Positions 24,722 through 32,823 of a stretch of DNA of 64,000 bases are shown here, one piece after another; within the stretch, counting starts at the first letter, position 1, and each line of letters starts with the position of its first letter. The translations under genes and the position numbers were made by a program. The stretch comes from Agromyces sp. G08B096 (lineage in GTDB: Bacteria > Actinomycetota > Actinomycetes > Actinomycetales > Microbacteriaceae): contig NZ_CP158374.1 in NCBI RefSeq assembly GCF_040267705.1, positions 2,852,001 to 2,916,000 of the forward strand. Reading direction: 5' to 3'. The notes beneath the pieces were generated by a model, which was not told the origin of the DNA, searched no databases, and saw only the letters and a list, made by a program, of their open reading frames with translations.

Positions 24722-25519
24722 ATGCGCATCGCGGTCATCGGCGGCACCGGCCTCATCGGCACCCGCCTCGTCGCTCGCCTGCAGAGCGAGGGCCACGACG
24801 TCGTCGCCGCGTCCAGGGCGACCGGCGTCGACTCGTACACCGGCGAGGGCCTCGACGAGGCCCTCGCCGGCGCCGACGCGCTGGTCGACGTCTCGAACTC
24901 CGGCTACCTCGACGAGCGGGGCGCGAACGAGTTCTTCTACGCCTCCACGCTCAACCTCCTCACGTACGGCGCGGCGGCCGGGGTGCGGCACCACGTCGCA
25001 CTGTCGGTCGTGGGCACGGACCGGCTCGCCCGCAGCGAGGGCGGCTACTTCGCCGCGAAGGCCGCCCAGGAGAAGCTGATCCGCGAGTCGGGCCGGCCGT
25101 ACACGATCGTGCACGCCACCCAGTTCTTCGAGTTCATCCAGGCCATCGCCGACTCCGCGTCGGTGCGATACGTGGTGCGGCTCTCGAACGCGTTCTTCCA
25201 GCCGATGGCGGCCGACGACGTGGCGGCCGCGGTCGCGGGTACTGCTGTCGCCCCGCCCGCGAACGACGTCGTCGAGTTCGCCGGGCCGGAGCGCTTCCGC
25301 CTCGCCGAGCTCGTGCAGCGCGGCCTCCGGATCCGCCAGGATCCCCGAGAGGTCGTCGCCGATCCGCTCGCCGAGTACTTCGGCGCGCGGCTCGAGGAGG
25401 ACGAGCTGCTCCCCGGCCCCGCCGCCGCGCTCGCGCCGACCCGGTTCGCCGACTGGCTCGCGGCAGGTGCGGGATCCGCCGACTCCGGCCGTGCGCTCGG
25501 ACAGCGGGCCGTGTCGTGA
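24722..25519 (+). CDS. NAD(P)-binding protein, paralogue of the preceding gene
   Basis: A 265-residue protein colinear with its upstream neighbour: RIAVIGGTGLIGTRLV, VDVSNSGYLDE, HVALSVVGTDRL, GYFAAKAAQEKLI and PYTIVHATQFFEF. The two are clearly a tandem duplication separated by six bases. It ends in a longer C-terminal tail. The final TGA overlaps the GTG start of the next gene (GTGA). Substrate unknown; duplication suggests either a heterodimer or two related substrates. Confidence 0.88.
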   Translation: MRIAVIGGTGLIGTRLVARLQSEGHDVVAASRATGVDSYTGEGLDEALAGADALVDVSNSGYLDERGANEFFYASTLNLLTYGAAAGVRHHVALSVVGTDRLARSEGGYFAAKAAQEKLIRESGRPYTIVHATQFFEFIQAIADSASVRYVVRLSNAFFQPMAADDVAAAVAGTAVAPPANDVVEFAGPERFRLAELVQRGLRIRQDPREVVADPLAEYFGARLEEDELLPGPAAALAPTRFADWLAAGAGSADSGRALGQRAVS

Positions 25520-26454
25520 TCCCGAGCGCTTCGTCCGCCCGCCTGGGCCCTCTGCGTCGGGTCGAGGCGGGCCCCCTCGACGTCGCCTACGTCGAGGCGG
25601 GGCCGTCCGACGGGCCGGCGGTGCTGCTGCTGCACGGGTTCCCGTACGACATCCACAGCTATGTCGACGTCGTGCCGCGGCTCGCACAAGCGGGCCACCG
25701 CGTGATCGTGCCGCACCTGCGGGGGCACGGCGCGACCCGGTTCCTCGACCCGGATACGCCGAGGTCGGGTCAGCAGGCGGCGCTCGGGCGCGACGCCGTC
25801 GACCTCATGGACGCGCTCGGCCTCGACCGGGCCGTGCTCGCCGGCTACGACTGGGGCGGCCGCGCGGCCTGCGTCGCCGCCGCGCTCTGGCCCGACCGGG
25901 TCGAGGGCGTGGTCAGCGTCAACGGCTACCTCATCCAGGACATCCGGGCGTCGGCTGAGCCGCTCCGCCCCGAACTGGAGGCGGGCTTCTGGTATTTCTT
26001 CTACTTCCTCACCGAGCGCGGTCGCGCCGGCCTCGCCGCCGACCCGCGCGGCATCGCCGAGGTGATCTGGCGCCGCAACTCGCCTGAGTGGCGCTTCGAC
26101 GCGGGCGAGCTCGATCGAGCCGCCGAGGCGTTCCGGAACCCCGACTACGTCGACGTCGTGATTCACTCGTACCGGCACCGGCTGGGCCGGGCCGAGGGCG
26201 CTCCCGAGTACCGAGACCTCGAGGCTGCGCTCGCGGAGCTGCCGCCGGTGCCCGTGCCGGCCGTCACGCTCGACGGGCTCGCCGACGGCAACTTCCCGGC
26301 GACGGATGCCGCCGCGAGCGCGACGCACTTCACCGGACCGCGGGTGCACCGGCACGTGCCGCACGCCGGGCATCACCTTCCTCGTGAAGCGCCTGCGGCG
26401 TTCGCCGACGCGGTGCTGGAGGTGGGTGCGCTCGCGCGGGCCGATCGCCGCTAG
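25516..26454 (+). CDS. Alpha/beta hydrolase, epoxide hydrolase / dehalogenase-like
   Basis: A 312-residue hydrolase. VLLLHGFPYDIHSY holds the oxyanion hole. The nucleophile is Asp in LAGYDWGGRAA rather than Ser, the mark of epoxide hydrolases and haloalkane dehalogenases. The catalytic His is in VPHAGHHLPREAP. The cap domain lies between (about 130-230, with GFWYFFYFLTERGRAGLA). The GTG start overlaps the previous stop by four bases and ends in a shared CTAG with the convergent membrane protein gene. Third gene of the likely ECF41-controlled operon. Confidence 0.87.
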   Translation: MIPSASSARLGPLRRVEAGPLDVAYVEAGPSDGPAVLLLHGFPYDIHSYVDVVPRLAQAGHRVIVPHLRGHGATRFLDPDTPRSGQQAALGRDAVDLMDALGLDRAVLAGYDWGGRAACVAAALWPDRVEGVVSVNGYLIQDIRASAEPLRPELEAGFWYFFYFLTERGRAGLAADPRGIAEVIWRRNSPEWRFDAGELDRAAEAFRNPDYVDVVIHSYRHRLGRAEGAPEYRDLEAALAELPPVPVPAVTLDGLADGNFPATDAAASATHFTGPRVHRHVPHAGHHLPREAPAAFADAVLEVGALARADRR

Positions 26455-26756
26455 CGCCCGTCGTCTCGACGACGCCGGAGCACGGTGACGAGTCCCCATC
26501 CGAGCAGCAGCAGTCCGGCACCGCCGGCGACCGCCGACCCGATGATCAGCCCGGCCTGCCAGAGCCCGTCGGCCGTCTCCTGCCCCTCGACCGGGGTGTT
26601 CCGGGGCGTGAACGTGTACACGGCGATGCCGACGATGCCCACGAGAGTCAGGATGCCGCCGAGCACGAAGTAGAGCGTGCTGCGCGCGGGGGAGGTCCGG
26701 ATCTCCCCGCCCGCAGGCTCGTCGCGAGCTGCGCGCCCGCTGTCTCGTGTTCCCAT
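26451..26756 (-). CDS. Small two-TM membrane protein
   Basis: About 101 residues with a hydrophilic N-terminus and two hydrophobic helices (TLYFVLGGILTLVGIVGIAVYTF and LIIGSAVAGGAGLLLLGWGLVTVL), ending in a basic tail RRRRDDGR. ATG 26756 follows TACCGT by seven bases. The stop codon overlaps that of the convergent hydrolase. The family is not recognised. Confidence 0.65.
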   Translation of the reverse strand: MGTRDSGRAARDEPAGGEIRTSPARSTLYFVLGGILTLVGIVGIAVYTFTPRNTPVEGQETADGLWQAGLIIGSAVAGGAGLLLLGWGLVTVLRRRRDDGR

Positions 26757-26874
26757 GGGCCCGACGGTAGGCCGACCGGCCGGGCGCCGCGAGGGGGTTG
26801 ACGCTCCCGAACGGGGCGCGTGACCACCCGGACGCCGACGCCGTGCCTCGGGCGACGCCCCGCCGGCGTCCGGA

Positions 26875-26880
26875 TAGGCT
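26875..26880 (+). promoter_or_regulatory. -10 box TAGGCT, leaderless GTG start
   Basis: TAGGCT ends six bases before the GTG at 26887 and supports that start. Confidence 0.5.
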
Positions 26881-26886
26881 CGCCCT

Positions 26887-27258
26887 GTGCCCGCCGCCAT
26901 CGCCCTCACCGTCGTCCTCGCGCTCGTCGCCGTCTTCCAGCTCGCGCTCGTGTTCGGGGCTCCGTTGGGCCGGTTCGCCTGGGGCGGCGCGCACCGCGTC
27001 CTGCCCGCGCGGCTCCGGGTCGGCAGCGCGGTGTCTATCGTGATCTACGCGGTGATCGCGCTGCTCGCCCTCGACCGCGTCGGGGCCGTCGACGTGGTGC
27101 CCGACGTGGTGTCGGTCGTCGGCATGTGGGTGGTGTTCGGGTACTTCGTGCTCGGCATCGCGCTGAACGCGATCTCGCGGAGCAAGCCCGAGCGCGCGGT
27201 GATGACGCCCGTCACGGCCGTGCTCGCGGTGCTGAGCCTGTTCGTCGCATTGAGCTGA
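26887..27258 (+). CDS. Four-TM small membrane protein
   Basis: A 123-residue protein made almost wholly of four hydrophobic helices: AAIALTVVLALVAVFQLALV, GSAVSIVIYAVIALLAL, VVSVVGMWVVFGYFVLGIALNAIS and VTAVLAVLSLFVAL. Short loops contain RVLPARLRVG and SRSKPERAVM. Homologues of this shape are common hypothetical proteins in actinobacteria; no function is known to me. Confidence 0.75.
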   Translation: MPAAIALTVVLALVAVFQLALVFGAPLGRFAWGGAHRVLPARLRVGSAVSIVIYAVIALLALDRVGAVDVVPDVVSVVGMWVVFGYFVLGIALNAISRSKPERAVMTPVTAVLAVLSLFVALS

Positions 27259-27306
27259 CAGCCCGGCCGTCACGCGGGCCGACCCTCGGGCGTCGAGCCC
27301 CGGTGG

Positions 27307-28275
27307 TCACGCCGGCCAGGCGTGCGGGAGGATCCGGCCGAGCACGATCTCGGCGACGGGGTCGTCGGTCGACATCACGGCCCCGGTCGTGACGGCGGTG
27401 CCGTCGTCCTCGAGCTCGATGACGCGCCCGTGGTCGGGGCCGTCGTCGCTGACGACGTCGAACACGCCGTGCCGCCACTGCGCGCTGGGCACCTCGCCCG
27501 CGACGACCGCGGCCGCGAGCGGGTCGTGCAGGGCGCACCGCCGATCGCCGAACACCGGCGTGTAGAAGTCGAGATAGGTGTCGAGCATGCCGGCGAGGAG
27601 GGCCGGAACGGCGGCGCCTGCGGCACCCGCCGCCCGCAGCCGCTCGCGGTGCCCCTCGTCGAAGGTGTGCGACATGGTGACGTCCAGCGGCACGAGGGTC
27701 ACGGGCCAGTCGGCGGTGAGCGCCTCCGCCGCCGCGAGCGGGTCGTTTCGGAAGTTCGCCTCGGCGACGAGCGACACGTTGCCCGGGGCATCCACCGCAC
27801 CGCCCATCACCGTGACCGAGTGGACCCGGGCGACCAGCCCGGGGTCCTCCCGCAGCGCGAGCGCCAGGTTCGTCAGCGGACCCACCGCGAGCACGCGCAG
27901 CTCGCCCTCGTGCTCCAGGCTGAGCCGACGCAGCAGGTCGGCCGCGGTGACGCCGGCTTCCGGCTCACGGGTCGCGGCAGGCAGCTCGGATGCCACGCGC
28001 CCGAGTCCGTCGTCGCCGTGGACGGCAACCGCCCCGCGGTCGAACGACCGAGCGAGGAAGTCGTGCGCGCCGACGGCGACGGGCACATCCTCGACGCCGG
28101 CCGCGGCGAGCAGGCCGAGGGTGTTGTCCGCGGCACGTTCCGCCGACGTGTTGCCGGAGACCGTGCCGATGCCGACCAGCCGCACGCTTGGGTGGGCCAG
28201 CAGGTAGGCGAGCGCGATGGCGTCGTCGATGCCGGTGTCGCAGTCGAAGTAGACGGGAACGGGGGTCGTGGTCAT
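27307..28275 (-). CDS. Nucleoside hydrolase (inosine-uridine preferring type)
   Basis: A 322-residue cytoplasmic enzyme that cleaves the N-glycosidic bond of ribonucleosides. The calcium-binding aspartate cluster VYFDCDTGIDDAIALAYLLAHP is at the N-terminus (family motif DxDxGxDDA). VTVMGGAVDAPGNVS lies in the middle, FRNDPLAAAEAL carries the NDPxAA motif, and ALHDPLAAAVV holds the catalytic His-Asp. A GTG four codons upstream (28287) overlaps the stop of the epoxide hydrolase (GTGA) and is an alternative start. The two genes are probably co-transcribed. Confidence 0.92.
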   Translation of the reverse strand: MTTTPVPVYFDCDTGIDDAIALAYLLAHPSVRLVGIGTVSGNTSAERAADNTLGLLAAAGVEDVPVAVGAHDFLARSFDRGAVAVHGDDGLGRVASELPAATREPEAGVTAADLLRRLSLEHEGELRVLAVGPLTNLALALREDPGLVARVHSVTVMGGAVDAPGNVSLVAEANFRNDPLAAAEALTADWPVTLVPLDVTMSHTFDEGHRERLRAAGAAGAAVPALLAGMLDTYLDFYTPVFGDRRCALHDPLAAAVVAGEVPSAQWRHGVFDVVSDDGPDHGRVIELEDDGTAVTTGAVMSTDDPVAEIVLGRILPHAWPA

Positions 28276-28283
28276 CCGGGCGG

Positions 28284-29357
28284 TCACCCCACCTCGCGCA
28301 TGAACGCGCTCAGTTCGTCGGCGACGAGCTGCGGCTCCTCGAACGCCATGAAGTGGCCGCCGCGGCCCGGCGCGCTGAACCGGCGCAGGTCGCTGACGGC
28401 GCGTTCGGCGATCGAACGCGGGAACAGGTCGAGCGGCGGCTCGCTGCTCTCCGTCACGGCGACGGGCACGGTGATCGCCGGGCGCTTCCCGTTCATCGGC
28501 CAGTCGAGGTACTGCCGGAACGACGTGCCGATCGACCCGGTCGCCCAGTAGAGCGTCAGCAGCGTGCAGAGGTCGTCGCGGCTGAACCGCGACTCGAGGT
28601 CGCCGCCGCAGTCGCTCCAGTCGCGCAGCTTGTCGATGATCCAGGCGGCCAGACCCGCGGGCGAGTCGACGAGCGCGGCCGCGATCGTGTCGGGCCGCGT
28701 GCCCATGATGGCGCTGTACCCGCTGTCGCCCTCCTCGCGCGCCTCGTCGGCATCGAGGAACGCCTGCTCCTCGGCTGTGATCGGTGACGCGTCGAAGTCC
28801 GCCGGGAACGGCCCGTGGATCATGTGCAGGCCGGCGACCGATTCGGGATGCATCGCCGCGAGCCAGCTGGATGCCACGCCGCCGATGTCGCCGCCGAACA
28901 GGAAGTAGCGCTCGTAGCCGAGCGACTCCGTCATGGTCCGGTGGAAGGCGCCGGCGATCGCCGCGCGGGTGAGCGGCCCGTCGACCAGCTCGGAGAACAG
29001 GAAGCCCGGCAGCGACGGGATGACGACGTCGACGTCGAGCAGGTCGGCGAGCGGCAGCATCTCGAGGAAGCTGCTCGGCCAGCCGTGCGCGAGCAGCACC
29101 GGCGGTCGCGAGGCGTCGCGACGCAGGTGGACGAAGTGCTGGCCGTGATCGACGAACTGCGGGTAGCCGCCCAGCCGGGCCTCGGCGGCCCTCCAGTCGA
29201 ATTCGTCGGCCCAGTACGCGACGAACGAGCGCAGGTACTCGGGATCGACACCGGCCGTCCATCCGGCCGCGCTCGGGGTCGTGAAGCGGGAACGTCGCAG
29301 CCGCTCGCCGAGGTCGTCGAGCACGTCGTCGGGGATCGCGATGCTGAACGGGCGCAT
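28284..29357 (-). CDS. Epoxide hydrolase with EHN domain
   Basis: A 357-residue epoxide hydrolase of the microsomal-like bacterial type. It opens with the EHN region (PFSIAIPDDVLDDLGERLRRSRFT, GVDPEYLRSFVAYWADEFDWRAAEARLGGYPQF). The alpha/beta core follows: LLAHGWPSSFLEMLPL, the nucleophile Asp in LFGGDIGGVASSW, a cap with WIIDKLRDWSDCGGDLESRFSRDDL, and the catalytic His in GRGGHFMAFEEPQ. All catalytic positions look intact. TAGGGT six bases before the ATG suggests a leaderless message. The nucleoside hydrolase follows with overlap or nine bases spacing. Confidence 0.92.
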   Translation of the reverse strand: MRPFSIAIPDDVLDDLGERLRRSRFTTPSAAGWTAGVDPEYLRSFVAYWADEFDWRAAEARLGGYPQFVDHGQHFVHLRRDASRPPVLLAHGWPSSFLEMLPLADLLDVDVVIPSLPGFLFSELVDGPLTRAAIAGAFHRTMTESLGYERYFLFGGDIGGVASSWLAAMHPESVAGLHMIHGPFPADFDASPITAEEQAFLDADEAREEGDSGYSAIMGTRPDTIAAALVDSPAGLAAWIIDKLRDWSDCGGDLESRFSRDDLCTLLTLYWATGSIGTSFRQYLDWPMNGKRPAITVPVAVTESSEPPLDLFPRSIAERAVSDLRRFSAPGRGGHFMAFEEPQLVADELSAFMREVG

Positions 29358-29363
29358 GCACCG

Positions 29364-29369
29364 ACCCTA
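29364..29369 (-). promoter_or_regulatory. -10 box TAGGGT, leaderless start
   Basis: On the minus strand TAGGGT lies six bases before the ATG of the epoxide hydrolase at 29357. Confidence 0.5.
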
Positions 29370-29381
29370 GCGTCGGCGCAC

Positions 29382-29873
29382 TCAGCCCTCGTCGCGCCGG
29401 GGACGCCGAGCCGCGCGGGCCCGCGCGGCCTCGTGGGCCTCCGCCAGGAGGCCGCTCAGGAGGTCGGCCGTCCGCGTCGCCGGGTTCACCACGGCCACCC
29501 AGCCCTGCGCGGCGTACACGGGGTGCGGCAGCACCTCGTCGACGGCCGAGGCATCCGTGTTCGCGGCGGCCGAGCCCTCCGCCGCGAACGCCCGGGGCGG
29601 CGCGCCGATGAGGGCCTCGAACTTCGCCCGGCCGACGTGGACGTTCACCCGCCAGCGACCGGGCTCGTTCAGCCCCGAGGCCGTGTCGCCCGGGTAGTCC
29701 TTCGTGACGATGGTGGCGTACGGCTGCTCGCGCTCCGGCATCCGCCCGTCCGGGGCGTAGTAGAAGAACGCGTCGCCCCACGCGAGCTCGGGGAACGGGC
29801 CGCCCGGCTCGGGCACCACGACCAGGGCCCCGTCTCGTCCGCGAACCTCTTCGATGATCTGCTCCATCTCCAT
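29382..29873 (-). CDS. DUF6194-like protein
   Basis: A 163-residue cytoplasmic protein of unknown function. The stretches ELAWGDAFFYYAPDGRMP, YATIVTKDYPGDTASGLNEPGRWRVNVHVG and HPVYAAQGWVAVVNPATRT match my recollection of the actinobacterial DUF6194 family. No catalytic motif is evident. The start at 29873 lies 41 bases from the divergent MerR gene, so MerR is its likely regulator. Confidence 0.72.
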   Translation of the reverse strand: MEMEQIIEEVRGRDGALVVVPEPGGPFPELAWGDAFFYYAPDGRMPEREQPYATIVTKDYPGDTASGLNEPGRWRVNVHVGRAKFEALIGAPPRAFAAEGSAAANTDASAVDEVLPHPVYAAQGWVAVVNPATRTADLLSGLLAEAHEAARARAARRPRRDEG

Positions 29874-29914
29874 GGTTCGAGTGTGACCTTGAAGTGCTTA
29901 TGTAGGGTTGCCCC
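29874..29914. promoter_or_regulatory. MerR divergent promoter
   Basis: A 41-base gap holding ACC at 29886-29888 and GGT at 29906-29908 as ends of an imperfect dyad, the kind of site MerR proteins bind inside a promoter. TAGGGT (29903-29908) also stands six bases before the MerR ATG. Confidence 0.4.
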
Positions 29915-30691
29915 ATGGATGCGGAGGAGCCGGAGGCTGGCCGCGAGGCGGTGCCGGAGGCGGCCGAGCCCGTCGACCGGCCACTCCGCCCGGTCGACGC
30001 GGCCCGCGCCGCGGGATACTCCGTGCAGCAGGTGCGCGACCTAGAACGGCTCGGCGTCATCCCGCCGGCTCAGCGGGGCACGAACGGCTACCGTCGGTAC
30101 ACCGTCGTCCACGTCGCCGCACTCCGGGCGTACCGGGGCCTCGCGGCCGCGGCCGGCCCGGTCGAGGCGCGTGCGCTGCTCGCGTCTCTGTCGTCGGCCG
30201 GCGTCGCGGACGCGGCGGCGGAGCTCGACGCGGTCCACGCCCGGCTCGCGCGCGAACGCACGGAGGCGCTTCGGGCGAAGGCCGCGCTGCGCGAGATCGG
30301 CGCCGAGGCGGAGGCATCCCGACCCTCGAGCGAGACGCGCGAGGACGCGATGACGATCACCGAGCTCGCCGACGCGCTCGGCGTGCGCTCCTCCACGCTG
30401 CGATTCTGGGAGCGCGAGGGCCTCGTCCATCCCGAGCGCGTGACGACGCTGCGGGCCCGCCGGTATCCGGCTTGGGCGATCGCCGAGGCGCGCATCGTCG
30501 CCGCGCTCAGATCCGCCGGCTCCGGCATCCCCGCCATCCGCGAGGTCCTCGCCACGCTCGGCGATGCCGGCGGCCTCGCGCACGCCGAGCGCGTGCTCGA
30601 CCGGCGGCTCGCGAGCATCGCGGCCCGGAGCGTCGCCCTCCTCCGGGCGGGCGCCGACCTCGCGACCGTCATCGACCGCAGGGGCGTGTGA
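29915..30691 (+). CDS. MerR family regulator with two HTH domains
   Basis: A 258-residue protein with two MerR-type winged helices in one chain. The first (about 25-72) has VDAARAAGYSVQQVRDLERLGVIPPAQRGTNGYRRYT. The second (about 147-190) has MTITELADALGVRSSTLRFWEREGLVHPERVTTLRARRYPAWAI. Each is followed by helices that would normally form the dimer coiled coil. Ordinary MerR proteins have one HTH. A single chain could bind a dyad as a pseudo-dimer or bridge two sites. It is divergent from the DUF6194 gene and starts from a leaderless promoter. Confidence 0.88.
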   Translation: MDAEEPEAGREAVPEAAEPVDRPLRPVDAARAAGYSVQQVRDLERLGVIPPAQRGTNGYRRYTVVHVAALRAYRGLAAAAGPVEARALLASLSSAGVADAAAELDAVHARLARERTEALRAKAALREIGAEAEASRPSSETREDAMTITELADALGVRSSTLRFWEREGLVHPERVTTLRARRYPAWAIAEARIVAALRSAGSGIPAIREVLATLGDAGGLAHAERVLDRRLASIAARSVALLRAGADLATVIDRRGV

Positions 30692-30697
30692 CGCCGG

Positions 30698-31789
30698 TCA
30701 GCCCGCGTCGGTGTGCTTCGCGAGGAAGTCCAGGGTCTGCTCGAGGGCCACGTGCGCCTCGTCGAAGTCGAGGTGGAACTGGTACTCGTGCGGCAGCGCC
30801 GGCTCGTGATCGGCGGCCCAGAACAGCTCGGTCGTGTCGACGCCGGCGTCCTGCAGCGCTCCGCTCATGGGGATGGACTGGATCCAGGTGAGCGCGTCGC
30901 CGTTTCCGCCGGTGATGAAGGTCGGCGGGAACTCCTCGGTGACGAAGTCGATGGTCGACATCGTCGAACCGGCGTAGTCCGACGACCAGTTCTTGGTGCC
31001 GGTGTAGGCCCAGAGCGCGACCTGGAACCCCCACGCGCCGATGCCGTTCAGCTCGGCCATCGCGCGCAGGTCGTACACCCCGCAGTTCAGGATGACGCCC
31101 ACGAGCTGGTCCGCGTCGAGCGCGGGCTCGACGCCCAGGATGCCGGCGTACTTCGGGTTCGTGGTGAGCACGGCGAGCTGGCTCGCGAGCTGGGCGCCCG
31201 CCGAGTCGCCCGCGAGCACGATCTGGTCGGGGTCGACGCCGAGCTCGTCGGCGTGCTCGACGAGATAGGCGAGCGAGTCGTTCAGCTGCTTCGTCGCGGT
31301 CGGATAGGTGGCCTCGGGCGCGATCGTGTAGTCGAGCCCGATCGCGGTGTAGCCATGGCCGGCGAGGATCTGGAGGTAGGGCGCGACGTTCTCCTTCGAG
31401 CCCGAGATCCACGCGCCGCCGTGCACCCACACGACCGTGGGGTTCGGCCCCTCCGAGTCGCTCGGCGTGAACACGTCGAGCCCAGTGCCGGGCCCGCCGG
31501 CCTCCCCCTTCGCCACGTCGAGCCGGGAGTCCACGCCCGTCTCGGGCACGTACGGCTGCATCTCGGCGACCGTCTCGGCACCGCCCTTGGTGAAGACCGC
31601 CCGGATCAGCAGCGCGGACGGCCACGCCGTGCTCGTGAGCACCGTGGTGACCGCCACCGCGACGAACGCGACGATGAGCGTCGCGAGGGTCCAGCGGCGC
31701 GCGCGAGCGCTCAGGATCGGACGACGGTCGAGGACGGGATCGGTCGGCCCGCCGACCCCCGTGCGGCGATGAGGAGACACGGCTCTCAT
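30698..31789 (-). CDS. Membrane-anchored alpha/beta hydrolase (BD-FAE/HSL-like)
   Basis: A 363-residue esterase with a basic N-terminus and one transmembrane segment (WTLATLIVAFVAVAVTTVL, about 33-51), so the catalytic domain should face outside. HGGAW forms the oxyanion hole, the nucleophile Ser is in LAGDSAGAQLASQLA, and the catalytic His lies in LPHEYQFHLDF near the C-terminus. GLDYTIAPEATYPTATKQLNDSL matches the BD-FAE/HSL fold. The ATG 31789 is chosen as the start before the basic region; the ribosome binding site is weak. It meets merR tail to tail six bases apart. Confidence 0.85.
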   Translation of the reverse strand: MRAVSPHRRTGVGGPTDPVLDRRPILSARARRWTLATLIVAFVAVAVTTVLTSTAWPSALLIRAVFTKGGAETVAEMQPYVPETGVDSRLDVAKGEAGGPGTGLDVFTPSDSEGPNPTVVWVHGGAWISGSKENVAPYLQILAGHGYTAIGLDYTIAPEATYPTATKQLNDSLAYLVEHADELGVDPDQIVLAGDSAGAQLASQLAVLTTNPKYAGILGVEPALDADQLVGVILNCGVYDLRAMAELNGIGAWGFQVALWAYTGTKNWSSDYAGSTMSTIDFVTEEFPPTFITGGNGDALTWIQSIPMSGALQDAGVDTTELFWAADHEPALPHEYQFHLDFDEAHVALEQTLDFLAKHTDAG

Positions 31790-31864
31790 CGTGGCAGCGG
31801 CCTCGCGCGGGCCGAGGCAGACGCGCCGCCCCAGGTCAGCCCGCGGCCGCCTCCACCGCGCGGG

Positions 31865-31882
31865 TTTCGATGTGTATCGAAA
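31865..31882. promoter_or_regulatory. Perfect palindromic operator TTTCGAT-GTGT-ATCGAAA
   Basis: Seven-base perfect half-sites around a four-base spacer, in the 172-base gap between the membrane-anchored hydrolase (minus) and the cupin gene (plus). Its low GC content stands out. No binding protein for it is encoded next door. Confidence 0.6.
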
Positions 31883-31961
31883 GAGTGACGGTCGGGATGC
31901 CTCGGCGCGAACCTGGTGCCACCGGCGGCACCCGGCCGCCCGACCGAGACGAGGCATCCTG

Positions 31962-32360
31962 ATGGCCAGCGCGACCTTCACCACCGAGCTCCTCATGGAA
32001 CCGACCATGACCCCGCCCGTGGTGCCCGAGATCATCCCCGCCGAGGCGCTGCGGATCGGCACGAGCACGACGCGCCGGTTCGTGGGGCGCGACCACGGCG
32101 CCGGGATCTCGTACTTCTTCGTCGACAACGAGCCCGGCCAGGGGCCGGATCTCCACTGGCATCCCTACTCCGAGACGTGGGTCGTCATCGAGGGCACGGC
32201 CCGGATCACGATCGGCGACCAGCTGCTCACCGCCGGTGCGGGCGACACGGCGACGGTGCAGGCGGGCGTGTGGCACGGGTTCAAGAACGCCGGGACCGGG
32301 CGGCTGCGGGTGCTGTGCATCCACGCGTCCGACGTGATCATCCAGACCTGGGCCGAGTGA
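31962..32360 (+). CDS. Cupin domain protein
   Basis: A 132-residue single-domain cupin. Cupin motif 1 is GPDLHWHPYSETWVVIEGTARITI with His, His and Glu metal ligands; motif 2 is AGAGDTATVQAGVWHGFKNAG with the final His. It may bind an oxyanion-type ligand or catalyse isomerisation or dioxygenation; the role is not predictable. The ATG 31962 follows GAGG at workable spacing; the second Met (31995) is an alternative. A perfect palindrome lies 80 bases upstream. The next gene is convergent, four bases away. Confidence 0.85.
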   Translation: MASATFTTELLMEPTMTPPVVPEIIPAEALRIGTSTTRRFVGRDHGAGISYFFVDNEPGQGPDLHWHPYSETWVVIEGTARITIGDQLLTAGAGDTATVQAGVWHGFKNAGTGRLRVLCIHASDVIIQTWAE

Positions 32361-32364
32361 CCCT

Positions 32365-32766
32365 CTACGCGGCGGGCGGCACAGGCGGCGCCGGCGGCGC
32401 GTCGGCGTCGTCGCCCGACCGGCGTGACTCGAGCTCGCGCCGCCGCTCCCACTCCTCGATCTCGCGATCGAGGTCGGCCAGCTGCTCCTCGGTCGAGCGG
32501 GTGTCGACCGGGTAGGTGCGTACGTGCGCCGCAGGCGCGGGAGCATCCGTCGCCGGTCGGCGCTGGGGACGCGGGAGCCGCACGCCGCCGCCCTCCCAGT
32601 CGCGGCCGATCGTGAACCAGAGGATCGAGCCGATGAGCGGCAGCAGCACCACGAGCAGGATCCAGGCGAACTTCGGCAGATGCTTCACCTGCCAGTCGCC
32701 ACGCGTGATGATGTCGATGAGCGCGACGACGACGACCACGATGAGCAGCAGCGAGAGCACCGGCAT
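32365..32766 (-). CDS. PLDc_N domain membrane protein
   Basis: A 133-residue protein with two N-terminal helices in the PLD-nuclease N-terminal layout: MPVLSLLLIVVVVVALIDIIT and LPKFAWILLVVLLPLIGSILWFTIGR. A long hydrophilic tail follows, with a helical charged stretch (EEQLADLDREIEEWERRREL) and a Pro-rich end. Such proteins are small membrane factors of unknown role, linked by family to immunity proteins and cardiolipin synthase N-termini. TAGGCT lies seven bases before the ATG. Confidence 0.8.
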   Translation of the reverse strand: MPVLSLLLIVVVVVALIDIITRGDWQVKHLPKFAWILLVVLLPLIGSILWFTIGRDWEGGGVRLPRPQRRPATDAPAPAAHVRTYPVDTRSTEEQLADLDREIEEWERRRELESRRSGDDADAPPAPPVPPAA

Positions 32767-32823
32767 GGCGGTCAGCCTAGCGGCGGGGGTGCCGGTGACG
32801 GCGGTCGATGGCAGGCTGTGGAC

